A stretch of 64,000 bases of DNA from Torulaspora globosa (GCF_014133895.1 NC_050730.1:62001-126000), one strand, 5' to 3'; positions 46,142 to 56,522 are shown, counted from the stretch's first letter. Notes: generated by a model from the letters alone, not told the origin. Numbers and translations: made by a program.

Positions 46142-47239
46142 TCAAAACTCGTCCCATTCATCAGCAGCAGGTTTTTTGGACTTCTCATTTGATTTTGCAG
46201 CGTAAGTTTCTTGGTCGTTCGCCAGCCCTTCTTGAGAATCGACCTGTGACAAGTGGGAATACGGCGAATTCTCGTGCAGGTTGTCTCCCATGTAGTGCTG
46301 TTGCATGTTTTTCGTGAAAGACGAAAAAGCCTGCATGCCATAATGACTTGTTTCTTGAACCTTCTGTCCGAATTGAGCAGCAGCACGTCTAGTGTCTTCA
46401 GATAGCTCGCCTGACTGCCATTGCTGATAACCGGGTTTGATGACAGATTCGTTCACCTCTTCAAACGACTTAGTGACGGCGGAGGAGAACAGCCCCCATC
46501 CTTTGGCAAAAGTTCCCAAGGGATCCTTCTGGAAATTATCCAAGCTTAATGTGTTAGAAGCTTGACCTCTAGCTCCATTGCCGTTTGAAGCATCGTTGAC
46601 AGGGGTGTTGCCAAAGCCTTGGTACTTGCCGCCTTGAGACGGTGGCAAGTTTTCTGGCTTACTTTGATTCTTTTTCCCCATTTCCTCAAAGAAAGTTTCG
46701 TTTCTTGTCCTCTGTTCGAGAGAGCTCTTCGGCGTTGCTGAGCGTCTGGACTTTATTGGTGTCTGTTGCCGATTTTCAACACCGGCGGCGGCCGTTTTAA
46801 CCTCCGGCTGCTGGTTGGCCAGCGATGCAGGATCGAAATCCGGGTGCTCGGCTTCCGTAAACGGCTCACCGGTCACCTCGCAAGTCAACTTGCGTTTATA
46901 GTCCTCCGCGATCGGGTTATCGTACTTGGCCTTGTGTGGCAGCGACAGATCAACATTGTGAGAGCTCATGTACTCTTCAAACGCCTCATTGCCACCTTTC
47001 TCCATCCGGACCAGCTCTTCCGGCTTGAATTGATCCATCGTGATTGATCTCACAAACGAGATATGGACCCCTAAGCTCCGATGAATTCCGGCACATTCGA
47101 GACAGATAAAAACCCCGAACTTGGGAGAAGCCCATTGAGGGTTTGGTGCTCCGCAGTCCACGCATTTCTTATTAGCACCGAGCTTTTGTAGTTGTAGCAG
47201 CCTCCTTCTGTTATCTGGATCTACCTTCCACTCGGACAT
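46142..47239 (-). CDS. GCS1: ArfGAP Gcs1 (ancestor of the Gcs1/Sps18 pair)
   Basis: This 365-residue protein has an N-terminal ArfGAP domain (about 8-125). The zinc finger is CX2CX16CX2C (Cys26, Cys29, Cys46, Cys49) followed by GIHRSLGVHISFVRS with the arginine finger Arg54. A lipid-binding ALPS-like region (TFAKGWGLFSSAVTKSFEEV) lies near residue 250, and the protein ends DEWDEF. Gcs1 promotes GTP hydrolysis on Arf1 in Golgi-ER and trans-Golgi transport. In S. cerevisiae the locus is split into GCS1 (YDL226C) and sporulation-specific SPS18 (YNL204C); here one gene is divergent from SPS19, keeping the SPS18-SPS19 arrangement. Confidence 0.97.
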   Translation of the reverse strand: MSEWKVDPDNRRRLLQLQKLGANKKCVDCGAPNPQWASPKFGVFICLECAGIHRSLGVHISFVRSITMDQFKPEELVRMEKGGNEAFEEYMSSHNVDLSLPHKAKYDNPIAEDYKRKLTCEVTGEPFTEAEHPDFDPASLANQQPEVKTAAAGVENRQQTPIKSRRSATPKSSLEQRTRNETFFEEMGKKNQSKPENLPPSQGGKYQGFGNTPVNDASNGNGARGQASNTLSLDNFQKDPLGTFAKGWGLFSSAVTKSFEEVNESVIKPGYQQWQSGELSEDTRRAAAQFGQKVQETSHYGMQAFSSFTKNMQQHYMGDNLHENSPYSHLSQVDSQEGLANDQETYAAKSNEKSKKPAADEWDEF

Positions 47240-47580
47240 CTTTGCTCCCTAGCTTACCAAAACAATACCAAATCAAATGCTATCCCCGCCAAACCCTGTG
47301 CCGCGAACCACACAACCACTGAGCAAGCCAACAGCTGGACCAGATGCTGTCTATCGCTTGCTTTCACTGCTTCAAGTTGCTCGATTCTTCACTCTGTTCG
47401 ACGACTTTGCAAATCTACTGCTTTAGTCGCTTTCGACGAGAGATGTGCGGCGCTACCATCTTCGGTCTTAAAGCTTCAAACTCCGACTGAAGTATAAAAC
47501 TAGACTATATAAACGGTAAATATCCTGGGGTAGAATAGTGTCCCTGAAGACCAAGCTTGGTGGTCTTACTGCTAGACAGG
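47240..47580. promoter_or_regulatory. Divergent promoter region GCS1 / SPS19
   Basis: These 341 bp contain no gene. Near SPS19 are an oleate response element (47463-47485) and a TATA box, TATATAAA, at about 47507. Confidence 0.6.
47463..47485 (+). promoter_or_regulatory. Oleate response element upstream of SPS19
   Basis: CGG at 47463, three bases, T-A-A (fitting TNA) at 47469-47471, eleven bases, then CCG at 47483-47485. This fits the Oaf1/Pip2 consensus CGG-N3-TNA-N9-12-CCG exactly, 96 bp upstream of the SPS19 ATG. SPS19 in S. cerevisiae is induced by oleate through such a site. Confidence 0.85.
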
Positions 47581-48450
47581 ATGGTCAACACATTGGATGC
47601 TTCTTTCGTGACGGAGGGGTGCTGGAAACCCGGGCTGTTCGAGGGTAAGGTGGTTATTGTTACTGGTGGTGCTGGCACTATCTGCAGAGTCCAGACGGAG
47701 GCTATGGTTTTACTTGGTTGCCAAGCTGCAATTGTCGGAAGAAATGAGGAGAGCACAGTGGCAGCTGCTGAAGAGATCTCGCGGTTGGGGAGTGATGGCT
47801 GCGTGCTGCCTCTCTACAATATAGATGTTCGTGACTTCAAGCAAATGGAGGAGGCTGTTGCGCGGACGCTGGCGAGATTTGGGCGTATCGACTTTGTCAT
47901 TGCTGGAGCCGCTGGCAATTTTATTTGTGATTTTGCCCATATGTCGCCCAATGCCTTTAAAACGGTGGTAGACATCGATCTATTGGGCAGCTTTAATACC
48001 GTGAAAGCTTGTTTCCCACAATTGGTAAAGAATAAGGGCTCTATACTCTTTGTATCTGCTACGTTGCATTACTATGGGGTGCCCTTCCAATCGCATGTTG
48101 GCGCTGCCAAGGCTGGTATCGACGCGCTCTCAAATGCGCTGGCTGTAGAGCTTGGGCCACTGGGTATTCGGTCAAACTGTATTGCTCCTGGTCCAATAGG
48201 TGGCACAGAGGGATTTAGACGTCTGGTGCAGAAGGATCTTCGCGACAAAGCTATCGAGTCAGTACCCTTGCAAAGACTTGGAACGACACGAGACATCGCC
48301 GAGTCAACAGTCTTTCTCTTCTCCCCGGCGTCTGCTTTTGTTACCGGTACCATTTCCGTTGTCGACGGCGGTGCCTGGCATGTAGGAACGCATTTCTCGC
48401 ATAATATGTATCCTAAGCAGTTGGTGGAAAGAATGAGGTCCAAACTTTAG
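47581..48450 (+). CDS. SPS19: Peroxisomal 2,4-dienoyl-CoA reductase Sps19
   Basis: The 289-residue short-chain dehydrogenase starts at the ATG at 47581; eight further open codons upstream begin at a TTG. The nucleotide-binding glycine motif is VIVTGGAGTICRVQTEAMVL, followed by the NAG-equivalent IAGAAGNF and the FVSATLHYYGVPFQSHVGAA segment with the conserved Ser and Lys positions (AAKAGIDAL). It ends in SKL, a canonical PTS1, placing it in peroxisomes. The enzyme uses NADPH to reduce 2,4-dienoyl-CoA, an auxiliary step in beta-oxidation of unsaturated fatty acids, needed for sporulation on such substrates. It corresponds to YNL202W. Confidence 0.98.
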   Translation: MVNTLDASFVTEGCWKPGLFEGKVVIVTGGAGTICRVQTEAMVLLGCQAAIVGRNEESTVAAAEEISRLGSDGCVLPLYNIDVRDFKQMEEAVARTLARFGRIDFVIAGAAGNFICDFAHMSPNAFKTVVDIDLLGSFNTVKACFPQLVKNKGSILFVSATLHYYGVPFQSHVGAAKAGIDALSNALAVELGPLGIRSNCIAPGPIGGTEGFRRLVQKDLRDKAIESVPLQRLGTTRDIAESTVFLFSPASAFVTGTISVVDGGAWHVGTHFSHNMYPKQLVERMRSKL

Positions 48451-48508
48451 CAAAGAATCCGTGATACGTTTCGATTTATATTGTTACACACATATAAGTC
48501 TATATATG

Positions 48509-50980
48509 CTATTTTCTCATTAGTTCACCCAGCATCGCCGATGGGGGTTCAACTGTATTCAGTTTATCAATAACTTTCTTAAAATTCACATTGTTGTTGA
48601 CAAACGATTCGTGCTGCTCATCAGGGAGAATATCAGGCTCCGACCGAAGCCTTTTGAATGCCTTATTTTCATCATCTAACGCTACGTGAGAGTTCCCGTT
48701 GCCATTACTATCCATGCTAATGTCTTCTTTGTCATCTATTTTCCCGTCTTCAAATGCTGACTGCTCCTCGTAAAATTCGATCAGTTCATTGAAAACACGG
48801 ATGTGATTCGCACGATGTATAGTTTCCCCATAGTCTTGGAAGAGGTGCTTATTCAACAATGTAAAATTTGATTTCCGATAGCTTGCTTGTTGTTGTCCGT
48901 CGACATCCATTCTTGTCGCTAAACAGTGCACCAATATAATCTTGCAAAAATCTTGCACACAAGAGTTCGCTAGGTTATCTTTATTCAAATTTTCTTGGAG
49001 CAACGAAAATATTGGTCCGTATAACTTGTTAGATATCATGTGCCTGTGGTAGTACTCATCGTCCAGGCACATGATGTTTTTGAAACACCTCACTGCAGTC
49101 AACCTTAGCTGTAATGAGTGACAAGGCTCGATTAATTGGCTCACTGATTCTAAGATTTGATTCTCCAATATGAACTCCCTGGACATGCGGCGATTATGCT
49201 CGGTACAAATGAAAGATACCAGTTTTACCAAATGAATAAGTAGGTTCTCATCGTTCACGCTCTGTACCTTAGCGCCCATTAGCGGCTTGAATAGAATCGG
49301 AGCCACTCGACTGTAGAATTCTGTGAAACATTCAGTCATACGGAAATCTGTATAGCTACCGTCACCATTCATCATACTGCCATTGCAGCCCACATGCGTT
49401 TCGTAATTCGAATCTGGCATAAGATCCATGTTCCCATTGTGACCGTCTCCCGGGCTCGCTCCCGGGCAACAGCCTTCAGGGTGTAGTAGCGTGTTTAGAG
49501 CTTGACTAACTTGTTCTCTCATGCCGGGGCTTTTGTCTGTCAGAAGAATTGTCGACAATATTAGTAATAGCGAAACATCAAAACTTTCTGTCTTCCCCTG
49601 AGCGACATCATTCATGCTATCCAGTACAACCCCTCCATTAGACTCGTCCAACTCATGAAGCGAGCGATCATTGCGTTGAACATTGGAAATCAGAAGAATA
49701 TCATATTCTATTATTGTTACGATTGTGTCGGTGGCCAAAATCCTCAAATTGCTTTCTCTTTCCTTATGAAATGCATAGTCCAGAACCTTGAAGAGATTCT
49801 TTTTAATCAAAGTGCGGTAAAAATTCTCTTTATCTCCCATATCTAGGTTTTTGGATGTTTGAACACACTGATGCAACAACCTTATGCCATCTCTACGTTT
49901 CTCAATAAGGGTCTCGTCGACTTCTTCCGCGGCTCTCTCATCATACAGTGCGAATAAAGTGTCTAGGAAAGGCCCGACTTTTATGAAATCGATGATGCAC
50001 GTTTGCAGATCTAAGATAATCTCGAGAATGAAACTATTATTGTGGTCATCCAAGAACCGTACAAGGACAACATCTTTCAAAAACTGTAAGCGAAAACACT
50101 TCTTGACAATATCCTTCAGCTCCTCGTTTGGGATCGGTATTACTTCCTTGATAGTAGGGTTATAGGCCTCCAAACATTTCCTGTGATTTGCCTTGGAGCC
50201 TGGAAAGTCGGTGTCGTACTCTAGGATCCCGACAATCCCTACGATATTCTCATCGTCCGTCATTTTCTCCAGTATATCTCTCTGATTGTACAGGATCAGC
50301 GTCTTGACCAAACTACCTAGTAAAAGCAGATCTCTCGGAAGCTTCTCTGCTTCCGCTTTGTGGAAATGGTTTATCAAAACGCCAATATAATTCGACTCCA
50401 ACACGAACTCAACGGTCTCATTTTTCAGAAACTCAAACGCTATATTCTCGTTAAGAATCCTCAAAGCACTCATCAGCGTCTTCTCATCCTGCTTGGGATC
50501 GCTGGAAGGCAAAGACACAGGACCCGTTATTATCTCATGCACGGAGCCAATCCCACTCTCGTTGGACTTAACGGCCACCAACGAAATGTTTGACTCCAGG
50601 TTCCGCTGCACCTCTACAATAAAATCGCATAGCGCATCACATCCTATGCTCTCTTCGAAGCTCAACGCTATGTCCTTGCCCGTCAGATCCTTCCAAACAA
50701 TCAACGTTTCTTCCTGTCTCTGATATTCAATATTGCCCTCCAACCGCGACCGGAGCAGCACCTCTCGCGAAGCCTCCTCATTCGTAACCACCAAAAACGC
50801 TCCCCTCGAGCCGCCTTCCCCATCTTCCCCGTCCACTTTACCGATGCAAAATCCAGTTCCGGTGTCCTTCCATTCGTTATTCTCCAACACATAGGCTTTA
50901 ACTCTCCTCGGTTCTGTATCCCGGACGACAGTCTCTCCTCGAGAGCTCACACCCCCATCGAGACCATTGGCCCTCGACAT
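48509..50980 (-). CDS. PSY2: Psy2, regulatory subunit of protein phosphatase 4
   Basis: The 823-residue protein starts at the ATG at 50980. An N-terminal EVH1/PH-like domain (about 25-120; [20 protein letters not shown], then [20 protein letters not shown]) binds targets. The central SMEK/PP4R3 armadillo region follows ([60 protein letters not shown]). The C-terminus has an acidic, Asn-rich tail. Psy2 with Pph3 and Psy4 dephosphorylates gamma-H2A and Rad53 during recovery from DNA damage and acts in meiosis. It corresponds to YNL201C and is convergent with SPS19 (58 bp). Confidence 0.96.
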   Translation of the reverse strand: MSRANGLDGGVSSRGETVVRDTEPRRVKAYVLENNEWKDTGTGFCIGKVDGEDGEGGSRGAFLVVTNEEASREVLLRSRLEGNIEYQRQEETLIVWKDLTGKDIALSFEESIGCDALCDFIVEVQRNLESNISLVAVKSNESGIGSVHEIITGPVSLPSSDPKQDEKTLMSALRILNENIAFEFLKNETVEFVLESNYIGVLINHFHKAEAEKLPRDLLLLGSLVKTLILYNQRDILEKMTDDENIVGIVGILEYDTDFPGSKANHRKCLEAYNPTIKEVIPIPNEELKDIVKKCFRLQFLKDVVLVRFLDDHNNSFILEIILDLQTCIIDFIKVGPFLDTLFALYDERAAEEVDETLIEKRRDGIRLLHQCVQTSKNLDMGDKENFYRTLIKKNLFKVLDYAFHKERESNLRILATDTIVTIIEYDILLISNVQRNDRSLHELDESNGGVVLDSMNDVAQGKTESFDVSLLLILSTILLTDKSPGMREQVSQALNTLLHPEGCCPGASPGDGHNGNMDLMPDSNYETHVGCNGSMMNGDGSYTDFRMTECFTEFYSRVAPILFKPLMGAKVQSVNDENLLIHLVKLVSFICTEHNRRMSREFILENQILESVSQLIEPCHSLQLRLTAVRCFKNIMCLDDEYYHRHMISNKLYGPIFSLLQENLNKDNLANSCVQDFCKIILVHCLATRMDVDGQQQASYRKSNFTLLNKHLFQDYGETIHRANHIRVFNELIEFYEEQSAFEDGKIDDKEDISMDSNGNGNSHVALDDENKAFKRLRSEPDILPDEQHESFVNNNVNFKKVIDKLNTVEPPSAMLGELMRK

Positions 50981-51395
50981 ACCTATCTATGAGTCGCTTC
51001 CAATGAGCTTCGCTCTTCTTTCCCAAAAACCCTTTTCAACCAGGACTGCCTTCGCTCAAACTTGCAATGACCAGCCAATGACTACTGATTCACCACCAGA
51101 ACCGTCGTCTACCAATGACTGCCCAACAATACCTTGGTATATCAACGCTATTCAATTGAATCGCCTCATCCAGTTTGGCGTTTGCCTTTCTTTATTCATT
51201 GCTTTTGTTTTTGCCCCAGGAAGAAGAAACGACGAAACGTCAGCGAGACGGCGCCAGATCACGTGGCGACGGTAGTTCAAAGTGTCAGTAAATCAAATTG
51301 GTTATTTGTGGCTATTTAACCGGTGGTTGGAGATGGGCTTGGTGCTCGATGTGGCCAATGCACGGCCTGCATATAGATGTATACTGTTTTGAATC
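50981..51395. other. PSY2 upstream region with one weak small open frame
   Basis: This 415 bp gap is the promoter of PSY2 and the 3' region of NNR1. A 90-codon plus-strand frame from an ATG at 51003 to a stop at 51275 includes one hydrophobic stretch, FGVCLSLFIAFVFAP, flanked by basic residues. I cannot recognise it; it may be chance. Confidence 0.4.
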
Positions 51396-52130
51396 TTACA
51401 ACTTGAGTATCTGATCGGTAGACTGGTAGTTGAAGGGGTCGAAACCGTACTTATTGGCAAACTCTCTAGGGACAAACCTCCCGCCTACGTAATGCGCGCT
51501 ACCCTCTTTGAGGAAATTGCTGCACGGTTTGGGTACCGTCAGAGACACAAGCACGGAAGGGTTGATGCAGTTTTCTGTGGTGGGGCCCTCGTCGACGTCC
51601 CAGCCGGAGGGGACGTCGACGGAGACGATGGGTACCTTGTTTTCCAGCTCGTGCAACTGCTGCAGAATGCCCTTGAAGGGCTCTCTCAGAGGCTGTTTGA
51701 AACTGAAGCCGAAGATGGCATCGACTATGCAGAGAGTCTTTTCTGGTTGCAGGTACTCGAGCCAGTCTGCGCCGGCGGCGTCCTGCGACAGCACGGGCAC
51801 TTTGAAGAAGCGCAGCTGGTTAACCAGCTGCTTGTAAAACTCGTTCCTCTCGCTTCTCTTCGGGTAGTACACGATGGGGTTGTAACCGAACAGCTTCAAG
51901 TGCCTGGCACAGACAAGGCCATCGCCGCCGTTGTTCCCGGGCCCGGCGATGACGAATATGTGCTTGTCGACGCCGGCTTTATCAAGGGGGAACTCGCGGG
52001 ACACTGCTTGTGCGACACTGAGGCCTGCCAATTCCATCAGCTGTTGCAGGGTGAATCCAACCTGCGGACCCATCAATTCTTGGTCAATCTCCGCTGCCAG
52101 CTTCGATGATACAACTTTGAGCAACGACAT
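51396..52130 (-). CDS. NNR1: NAD(P)HX epimerase
   Basis: The 244-residue protein (S. cerevisiae 246) starts at the ATG at 52130. The YjeF_N domain signatures are GFTLQQLMELAGLSVAQAV near residue 26, FVIAGPGNNGGDGLVCARHL near residue 59, VDAIFGFSFKQPLREPF and VSVDVPSGWDVDEGP. The enzyme interconverts the R and S epimers of hydrated NAD(P)H so that a partner dehydratase can repair them. It corresponds to YNL200C. It lies between PSY2 and GCR2, all on the minus strand, in chromosome XIV order. Confidence 0.97.
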   Translation of the reverse strand: MSLLKVVSSKLAAEIDQELMGPQVGFTLQQLMELAGLSVAQAVSREFPLDKAGVDKHIFVIAGPGNNGGDGLVCARHLKLFGYNPIVYYPKRSERNEFYKQLVNQLRFFKVPVLSQDAAGADWLEYLQPEKTLCIVDAIFGFSFKQPLREPFKGILQQLHELENKVPIVSVDVPSGWDVDEGPTTENCINPSVLVSLTVPKPCSNFLKEGSAHYVGGRFVPREFANKYGFDPFNYQSTDQILKL

Positions 52131-52267
52131 CTTGCCCTTGAGCGCCTCTCAATGGCATCACTCAGCATAGAAGAAGCCGTTGTCCCTTATATTCCCCCAG
52201 GCTTCGAGCTGGGTAACGCGAGTTGAATAAGATTACAACTTGCATTTACCGCTATATAAGATGCTAT

Positions 52268-53770
52268 TTACCTTCTAAGATCCTTCAAAAGACTCCTGAC
52301 GCACCCCATGTCTTCTATGAGCATCTTGCGGAGCCATTGAGTTTCCTGTCTTTGCAGTTCCACTTCTCTTTCGAGTTGAATGATCCGCTGATTCTTTTCC
52401 GAGACTAGCGTATCGTAGGTGTCCTTAAGCTGTCGCACCAGCGTATCACCAGCAACCAATGCATTGTTCATACTGTCATTAAAAGTTAAGTTATCGTTAA
52501 CGGGGTTCATGGTGTTGTTCGTGGCCGTTGAATTTGTGAAGTCATTCATTGTAGGGGGTATTGTTGTGGCGCTGCGTGAGACGTTGGTCGCAGTCGAGTT
52601 CATAATCGGCCCAGAAGTATGCTCATTAGTTTGTCTTGTTTTGAGATTATTTGCTGCGTTGGCAACGGCTCCGGTCGTTGCCGCGTTGTGTAAGTTCACC
52701 GGAGTCTCTGTTCTTTGCCGCTTCGTGGTATTGGTGAGTTGCAGCAGTTCTTCAACTGCCTCATCGTCGAGGGCATTCTCTGCCAGTGATCCCAAAGACC
52801 TCCTCTTCCAGGAAGTCCCCGCGTTTGTGTTACTGAACGTACTCGGGTTGTACAGGGTTGCGTCATTATCAAGACCAAATCCGTATCCGCCGCCTTGACC
52901 GGGACTTGTTGGTTGTGTATAGTAGCCGTTCAACGACCTTGAGTTTATGTCCTGGGATATGGTCTGGAGCCTTCTTTGCAGCTGCTGCGGTAGGGACGCG
53001 TCCATCATCATGCTGTTTAGTGTTGGATTGACTGTCTCATTGCGCGCGGCCATGTTGGCCTGTGGTTTATTTATCGTGCTGCTGTTATTGCCGGTGTTAT
53101 TCAGCAGCTCTGTCGGTGAGCCTTTGGTAGAGGCCGCCAGAGAGCCACCTGTTTTCCTGCGTCCCTGAGTGATAATTTGGCCGGTTCTGGGATCGTACGT
53201 AGAGAAAATGCTTGCCGATACCAAATCCCAAAGTCTATCGGACTTCAGTTCTACATCGTCTCTTATCTGCCACAGGCCCTGATCGAGCCTCTGAAAATAT
53301 CTGCTGTAGGGGCTCACTTCGTAGCTCAGTTCCAGCTCTTTTATGATCTGCTGAAATCGCTGATACAGCTCTATGGCCGACTTCGGCGACGTCGATCGGT
53401 CGTCGATCGCCCCCGTCGAGATGGTCGCATTGTACAGCTTCGATATCTTGCCAAACAGCTGCGAATACTGGTATCGAATGCTGTTATTGGGTCCCATTCC
53501 GTTGGTTGTATTCACGTTGTTATTCCCGCTGCCGCCGTTCTGGCTTGACACGCTACTGCTGACGTTTGTGGCTGACGATCCCGCGGGTGTAGCCGATGTC
53601 GTCTGCGGCGAGTTCGTCACGCTTTGTAGAGTATTGCTGTTTATAATCGACCCGCTCGAGAGTAACTTGTAAGCCCTGATGATAAACACATCGAGCTTGG
53701 TCTGATGGTGCATCATACCCGTACCCGAGATCACTTGGTTCGAAAGAGACCTAAAATCGAGTTCACTCAT
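52268..53770 (-). CDS. GCR2: Gcr2 glycolytic gene activator
   Basis: The 500-residue protein (S. cerevisiae 534) starts at the ATG at 53770. The N-terminus reads TKLDVFIIRAYKLLSSGSII, followed by Asn/Ser/Thr-rich filler (GGSGNNNVNTTNGMG). A conserved mid-domain contains QYSQLFGKISKLYN and YQRFQQIIKELELSYEVSPY. The C-terminus has a coiled coil (about 440-495; LVSEKNQRIIQLEREVELQR). Gcr2 does not bind DNA itself but partners Gcr1, with Rap1, at glycolytic promoters. It corresponds to YNL199C. The factor RAP1 is encoded elsewhere in this window. Confidence 0.93.
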   Translation of the reverse strand: MSELDFRSLSNQVISGTGMMHHQTKLDVFIIRAYKLLSSGSIINSNTLQSVTNSPQTTSATPAGSSATNVSSSVSSQNGGSGNNNVNTTNGMGPNNSIRYQYSQLFGKISKLYNATISTGAIDDRSTSPKSAIELYQRFQQIIKELELSYEVSPYSRYFQRLDQGLWQIRDDVELKSDRLWDLVSASIFSTYDPRTGQIITQGRRKTGGSLAASTKGSPTELLNNTGNNSSTINKPQANMAARNETVNPTLNSMMMDASLPQQLQRRLQTISQDINSRSLNGYYTQPTSPGQGGGYGFGLDNDATLYNPSTFSNTNAGTSWKRRSLGSLAENALDDEAVEELLQLTNTTKRQRTETPVNLHNAATTGAVANAANNLKTRQTNEHTSGPIMNSTATNVSRSATTIPPTMNDFTNSTATNNTMNPVNDNLTFNDSMNNALVAGDTLVRQLKDTYDTLVSEKNQRIIQLEREVELQRQETQWLRKMLIEDMGCVRSLLKDLRR

Positions 53771-54905
53771 AACGGAATCAATCTAGAAAATGCAAATAGG
53801 ATGGAAAATAAACTGAAAAGAAAGGGCTTCGGACCACTGAAGCTAGAGCGGAAGACTGCTCAACCACTGCGTAGACGAAAACTGAAAGCCGGCTACTCTA
53901 ACTCGATTCCTAGCAGCTTTACAATTCGTATCTTCGAACGTGGCTACTACCTCAGTATTTTTTTTTTGGTTTTCACCAAATGCGATAAAAGAAGAACGCA
54001 ACAAAGGCTGCTAGGAAAAAAAAAAAAAACCTCTGCAAAATTGCCCTGCCAGTCGCGTATTAGAGGCCCTTTAATTGACTCACTAAACCCTCTCGCTGAG
54101 CTCACGTCTCCTTTACTGTGAAATGACCAAAATCTGCCAGGAGGTAGCTTGATCAAATTTGTTCGCTGGCCTCGTTTAACCGGTGAAAAAAGCGTATAGG
54201 CTCGTAAAGCGCGATGATGGTGCTAAGATGTGCAGCGCCAGCGATATTTGACCAGAAGCGATCCTGGATTGGTGGATCTTGTTCAGCAGGGCCTACTGGT
54301 TGGATCTGCTGGATGCCGGAACCCTTGTCGGATCCGCACGCAACATGTGCGTTCGCTTTTCCGTAAAGGCGAATCATTTCCGATACAACTAGCGACACCT
54401 CCCCATCCTCTCGCGGCCCATCAACTCGGTGATAACACGATTCTGTCTACGGGCGGACCCACTCGATATAGGCAGTTACGTCATTGTGATGGCTCCGATG
54501 ACGCGCTTCTTCTGGGCTCTAGATGTAGCCAAACTCACTCTTGCTTGTTTGCTAGGCAGCGCTTGTTCCGTTGAATATCTGCCAAAACCCTCTCTTTGGA
54601 TCATAACATGACGATTGACTGCTGAAACAGCGCCAAAGTTTAGAGGTCTTACGGAGGACAGACAATGCGATCCCGGCTAGCAATAAGTGATTAGTTAGGT
54701 TGAATGGTAGCGCCGCTCGTGAGATCTGGCCGTCCGAGGCTTCCGCAGTTGTCGGACAGCTTAACCCGGGTAATCCCCAGCATTCCCAATTAGCTGTTCA
54801 AGACTAAGGCGTACTGGATCTGTTATAAATGCGACGCGAGGTAAACGCAACGATTGCTGGGATCTAGAGGTCAATTGATTCCATATTGCCCGCCTTTGCT
54901 TGGCC
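53771..54905. other. Long divergent region GCR2 / SHS1
   Basis: I see no supported gene in these 1.13 kb. Open frames are short, rich in Arg/Ser and unlike yeast proteins. The GCR2 side has T9 (about 53957) and A13 (about 54017) tracts. I looked for tRNA A/B boxes and found none. Between 54250 and 54335 GGATC/GGATG words recur, without an exact repeat unit. An undetected non-coding RNA cannot be excluded. Confidence 0.4.
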
Positions 54906-56522
54906 ATGCCGGATCCTACTCCACCGCCCAACTTGTTCCGCAGAAAGAAGGAAAATAGGCGTGGTATTACATATACCATGCTCCTATGCGGTCCGTCCGG
55001 TACTGGTAAGACAACGTTTGCAAATAATCTGTTAGAATCAAAGGTTTTTCCCCACAAGTACAATCAAATGGATTCGTATGAGATTTCTCCTAACGTGCGA
55101 GTTGTGTCGCCTACAAAAGTTGTATCTTTCAATTCGAAAAACGGTATCCCATCTTACATGTCACCTTTCGATCCCGTCCGAGCAGAACTGGAACCAGGAA
55201 TTACAGTGACGTCCACTTCTGTTGAGATTGGTCTTCAGGAGTCTGCAGAGAAGAATACTCACGATCCGGCTCAGGAGGAAGACGAAGTCATACTGTTCAA
55301 CTTGGTCACTGCCCATGGCATAGGCGAAAATTTGGATGACTCGCTGTGTTTTGAGGAGATCTCCATGTATCTGGAACAGCAGTTCGACATCGTTCTTGCT
55401 GAGGAGACGCGGATCAGAAGAAATCCCAGGTTTGAGGATACGAGAGTTCATATTGCTCTTTACTTTATCGAACCTACGGGCCATGGCTTGAGAGAAGTTG
55501 ATATAGAACTTATGAAACGCATTTCGCGATACACAAATGTTTTGCCGATCATTTCAAAAGCAGATGCCTTCACCAAGGAAGAATTGAACGAGTTTAGGAA
55601 GAATATCATGGATGACATCCAAAGGTTCCACGTCCCGGTGTACAAATTTGAGGTTGATCCCGAAGAGGACGACCTAGAAACTATAGAGGAAAACCAGGCT
55701 TTAGCAAATCTGCAGCCCTTTGCTGTCGTATGCTCAGATGTCAAAAATGAGAATGGTTATTACGTCCGAGAATATCCATGGGGCACCGTTTCGATCAATG
55801 ATGAACGAGTGTCAGATTTGCACATACTGAAGAACGTACTATTTGGATCGCATCTACAAGAATTCAAGGACACAACTCAGAACTTACTTTACGAGAATTA
55901 CCGAGCCGAAAAGTTATCTTCTGTTTCTGAAGCAGAGTCTATCGAGAAAGACACCGTCACCAAAAGCAGAGAATCTAATGCACCAAGTTTAAGTAATTTC
56001 GCTTCTTTGGTCAATACCGGACATTTCAAATCTTCTCAATCATTGGCGCTATCATCTGAATTACCTGCTACTCCAAAGCTGAAATCGCCCGATGATGATC
56101 AATATAGTTCACCAATAAGACAAATTTCTCAGTCGATTAAGAATGAAAATGAGGAGATCATCAGAACGATAAAGCAAGAGTCTCCCAGGTTGAACGCGGC
56201 AGACGCCCCTGAAAGAAGTAAGCTGAGAAATATCTCCGAGACTGTACCTTATGTTTTAAGACATGAAAGGATTATCGCAAGGCAGCAAAAACTGGAAAAG
56301 TTGGAGGCCCAGTCAGCTAAGGAGCTTCAGGCTCGTATTCTAGAGCTCGAGAAGAAAGCTCATGATTTGAAACTAAGAGAGAAGCTTTTACGAGAAAGAA
56401 AGCACAGTGAATCCTCATCGTCGTTGGCATCCTCACAAGCAACTCCATATCCACAAGGGCAACAAATCAAGAAAGAAGATACTCATACAGACTTGGCATC
56501 CGTCGCATCGAGTCAGAAGTAA
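54906..56522 (+). CDS. SHS1: Septin Shs1
   Basis: The 538-residue septin starts at the ATG at 54906; two more codons upstream begin at TTG. The P-loop is CGPSGTGKTTF (residues 28-38), preceded by the basic lipid-binding stretch FRRKKENRRG. The usual G3 DTxG is absent and replaced by VTAHGIGENLDDSL; the G4 motif is ISKADAF. The septin-unique region (VCSDVKNENGYYVREYPWG) is followed by a Ser-rich tail and a C-terminal coiled coil (about 445-500; RIIARQQKLEKLEAQSAKEL). Shs1 is a terminal subunit of septin rods at the bud neck and bends filaments into rings. It corresponds to YDL225W. Confidence 0.97.
   Translation: MPDPTPPPNLFRRKKENRRGITYTMLLCGPSGTGKTTFANNLLESKVFPHKYNQMDSYEISPNVRVVSPTKVVSFNSKNGIPSYMSPFDPVRAELEPGITVTSTSVEIGLQESAEKNTHDPAQEEDEVILFNLVTAHGIGENLDDSLCFEEISMYLEQQFDIVLAEETRIRRNPRFEDTRVHIALYFIEPTGHGLREVDIELMKRISRYTNVLPIISKADAFTKEELNEFRKNIMDDIQRFHVPVYKFEVDPEEDDLETIEENQALANLQPFAVVCSDVKNENGYYVREYPWGTVSINDERVSDLHILKNVLFGSHLQEFKDTTQNLLYENYRAEKLSSVSEAESIEKDTVTKSRESNAPSLSNFASLVNTGHFKSSQSLALSSELPATPKLKSPDDDQYSSPIRQISQSIKNENEEIIRTIKQESPRLNAADAPERSKLRNISETVPYVLRHERIIARQQKLEKLEAQSAKELQARILELEKKAHDLKLREKLLRERKHSESSSSLASSQATPYPQGQQIKKEDTHTDLASVASSQK

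Noticed and set aside
54230..54574. 114-codon frame between GCR2 and SHS1
   Set aside because: It does not begin with a supported context and reads as random Arg/Leu/Ser-rich sequence.
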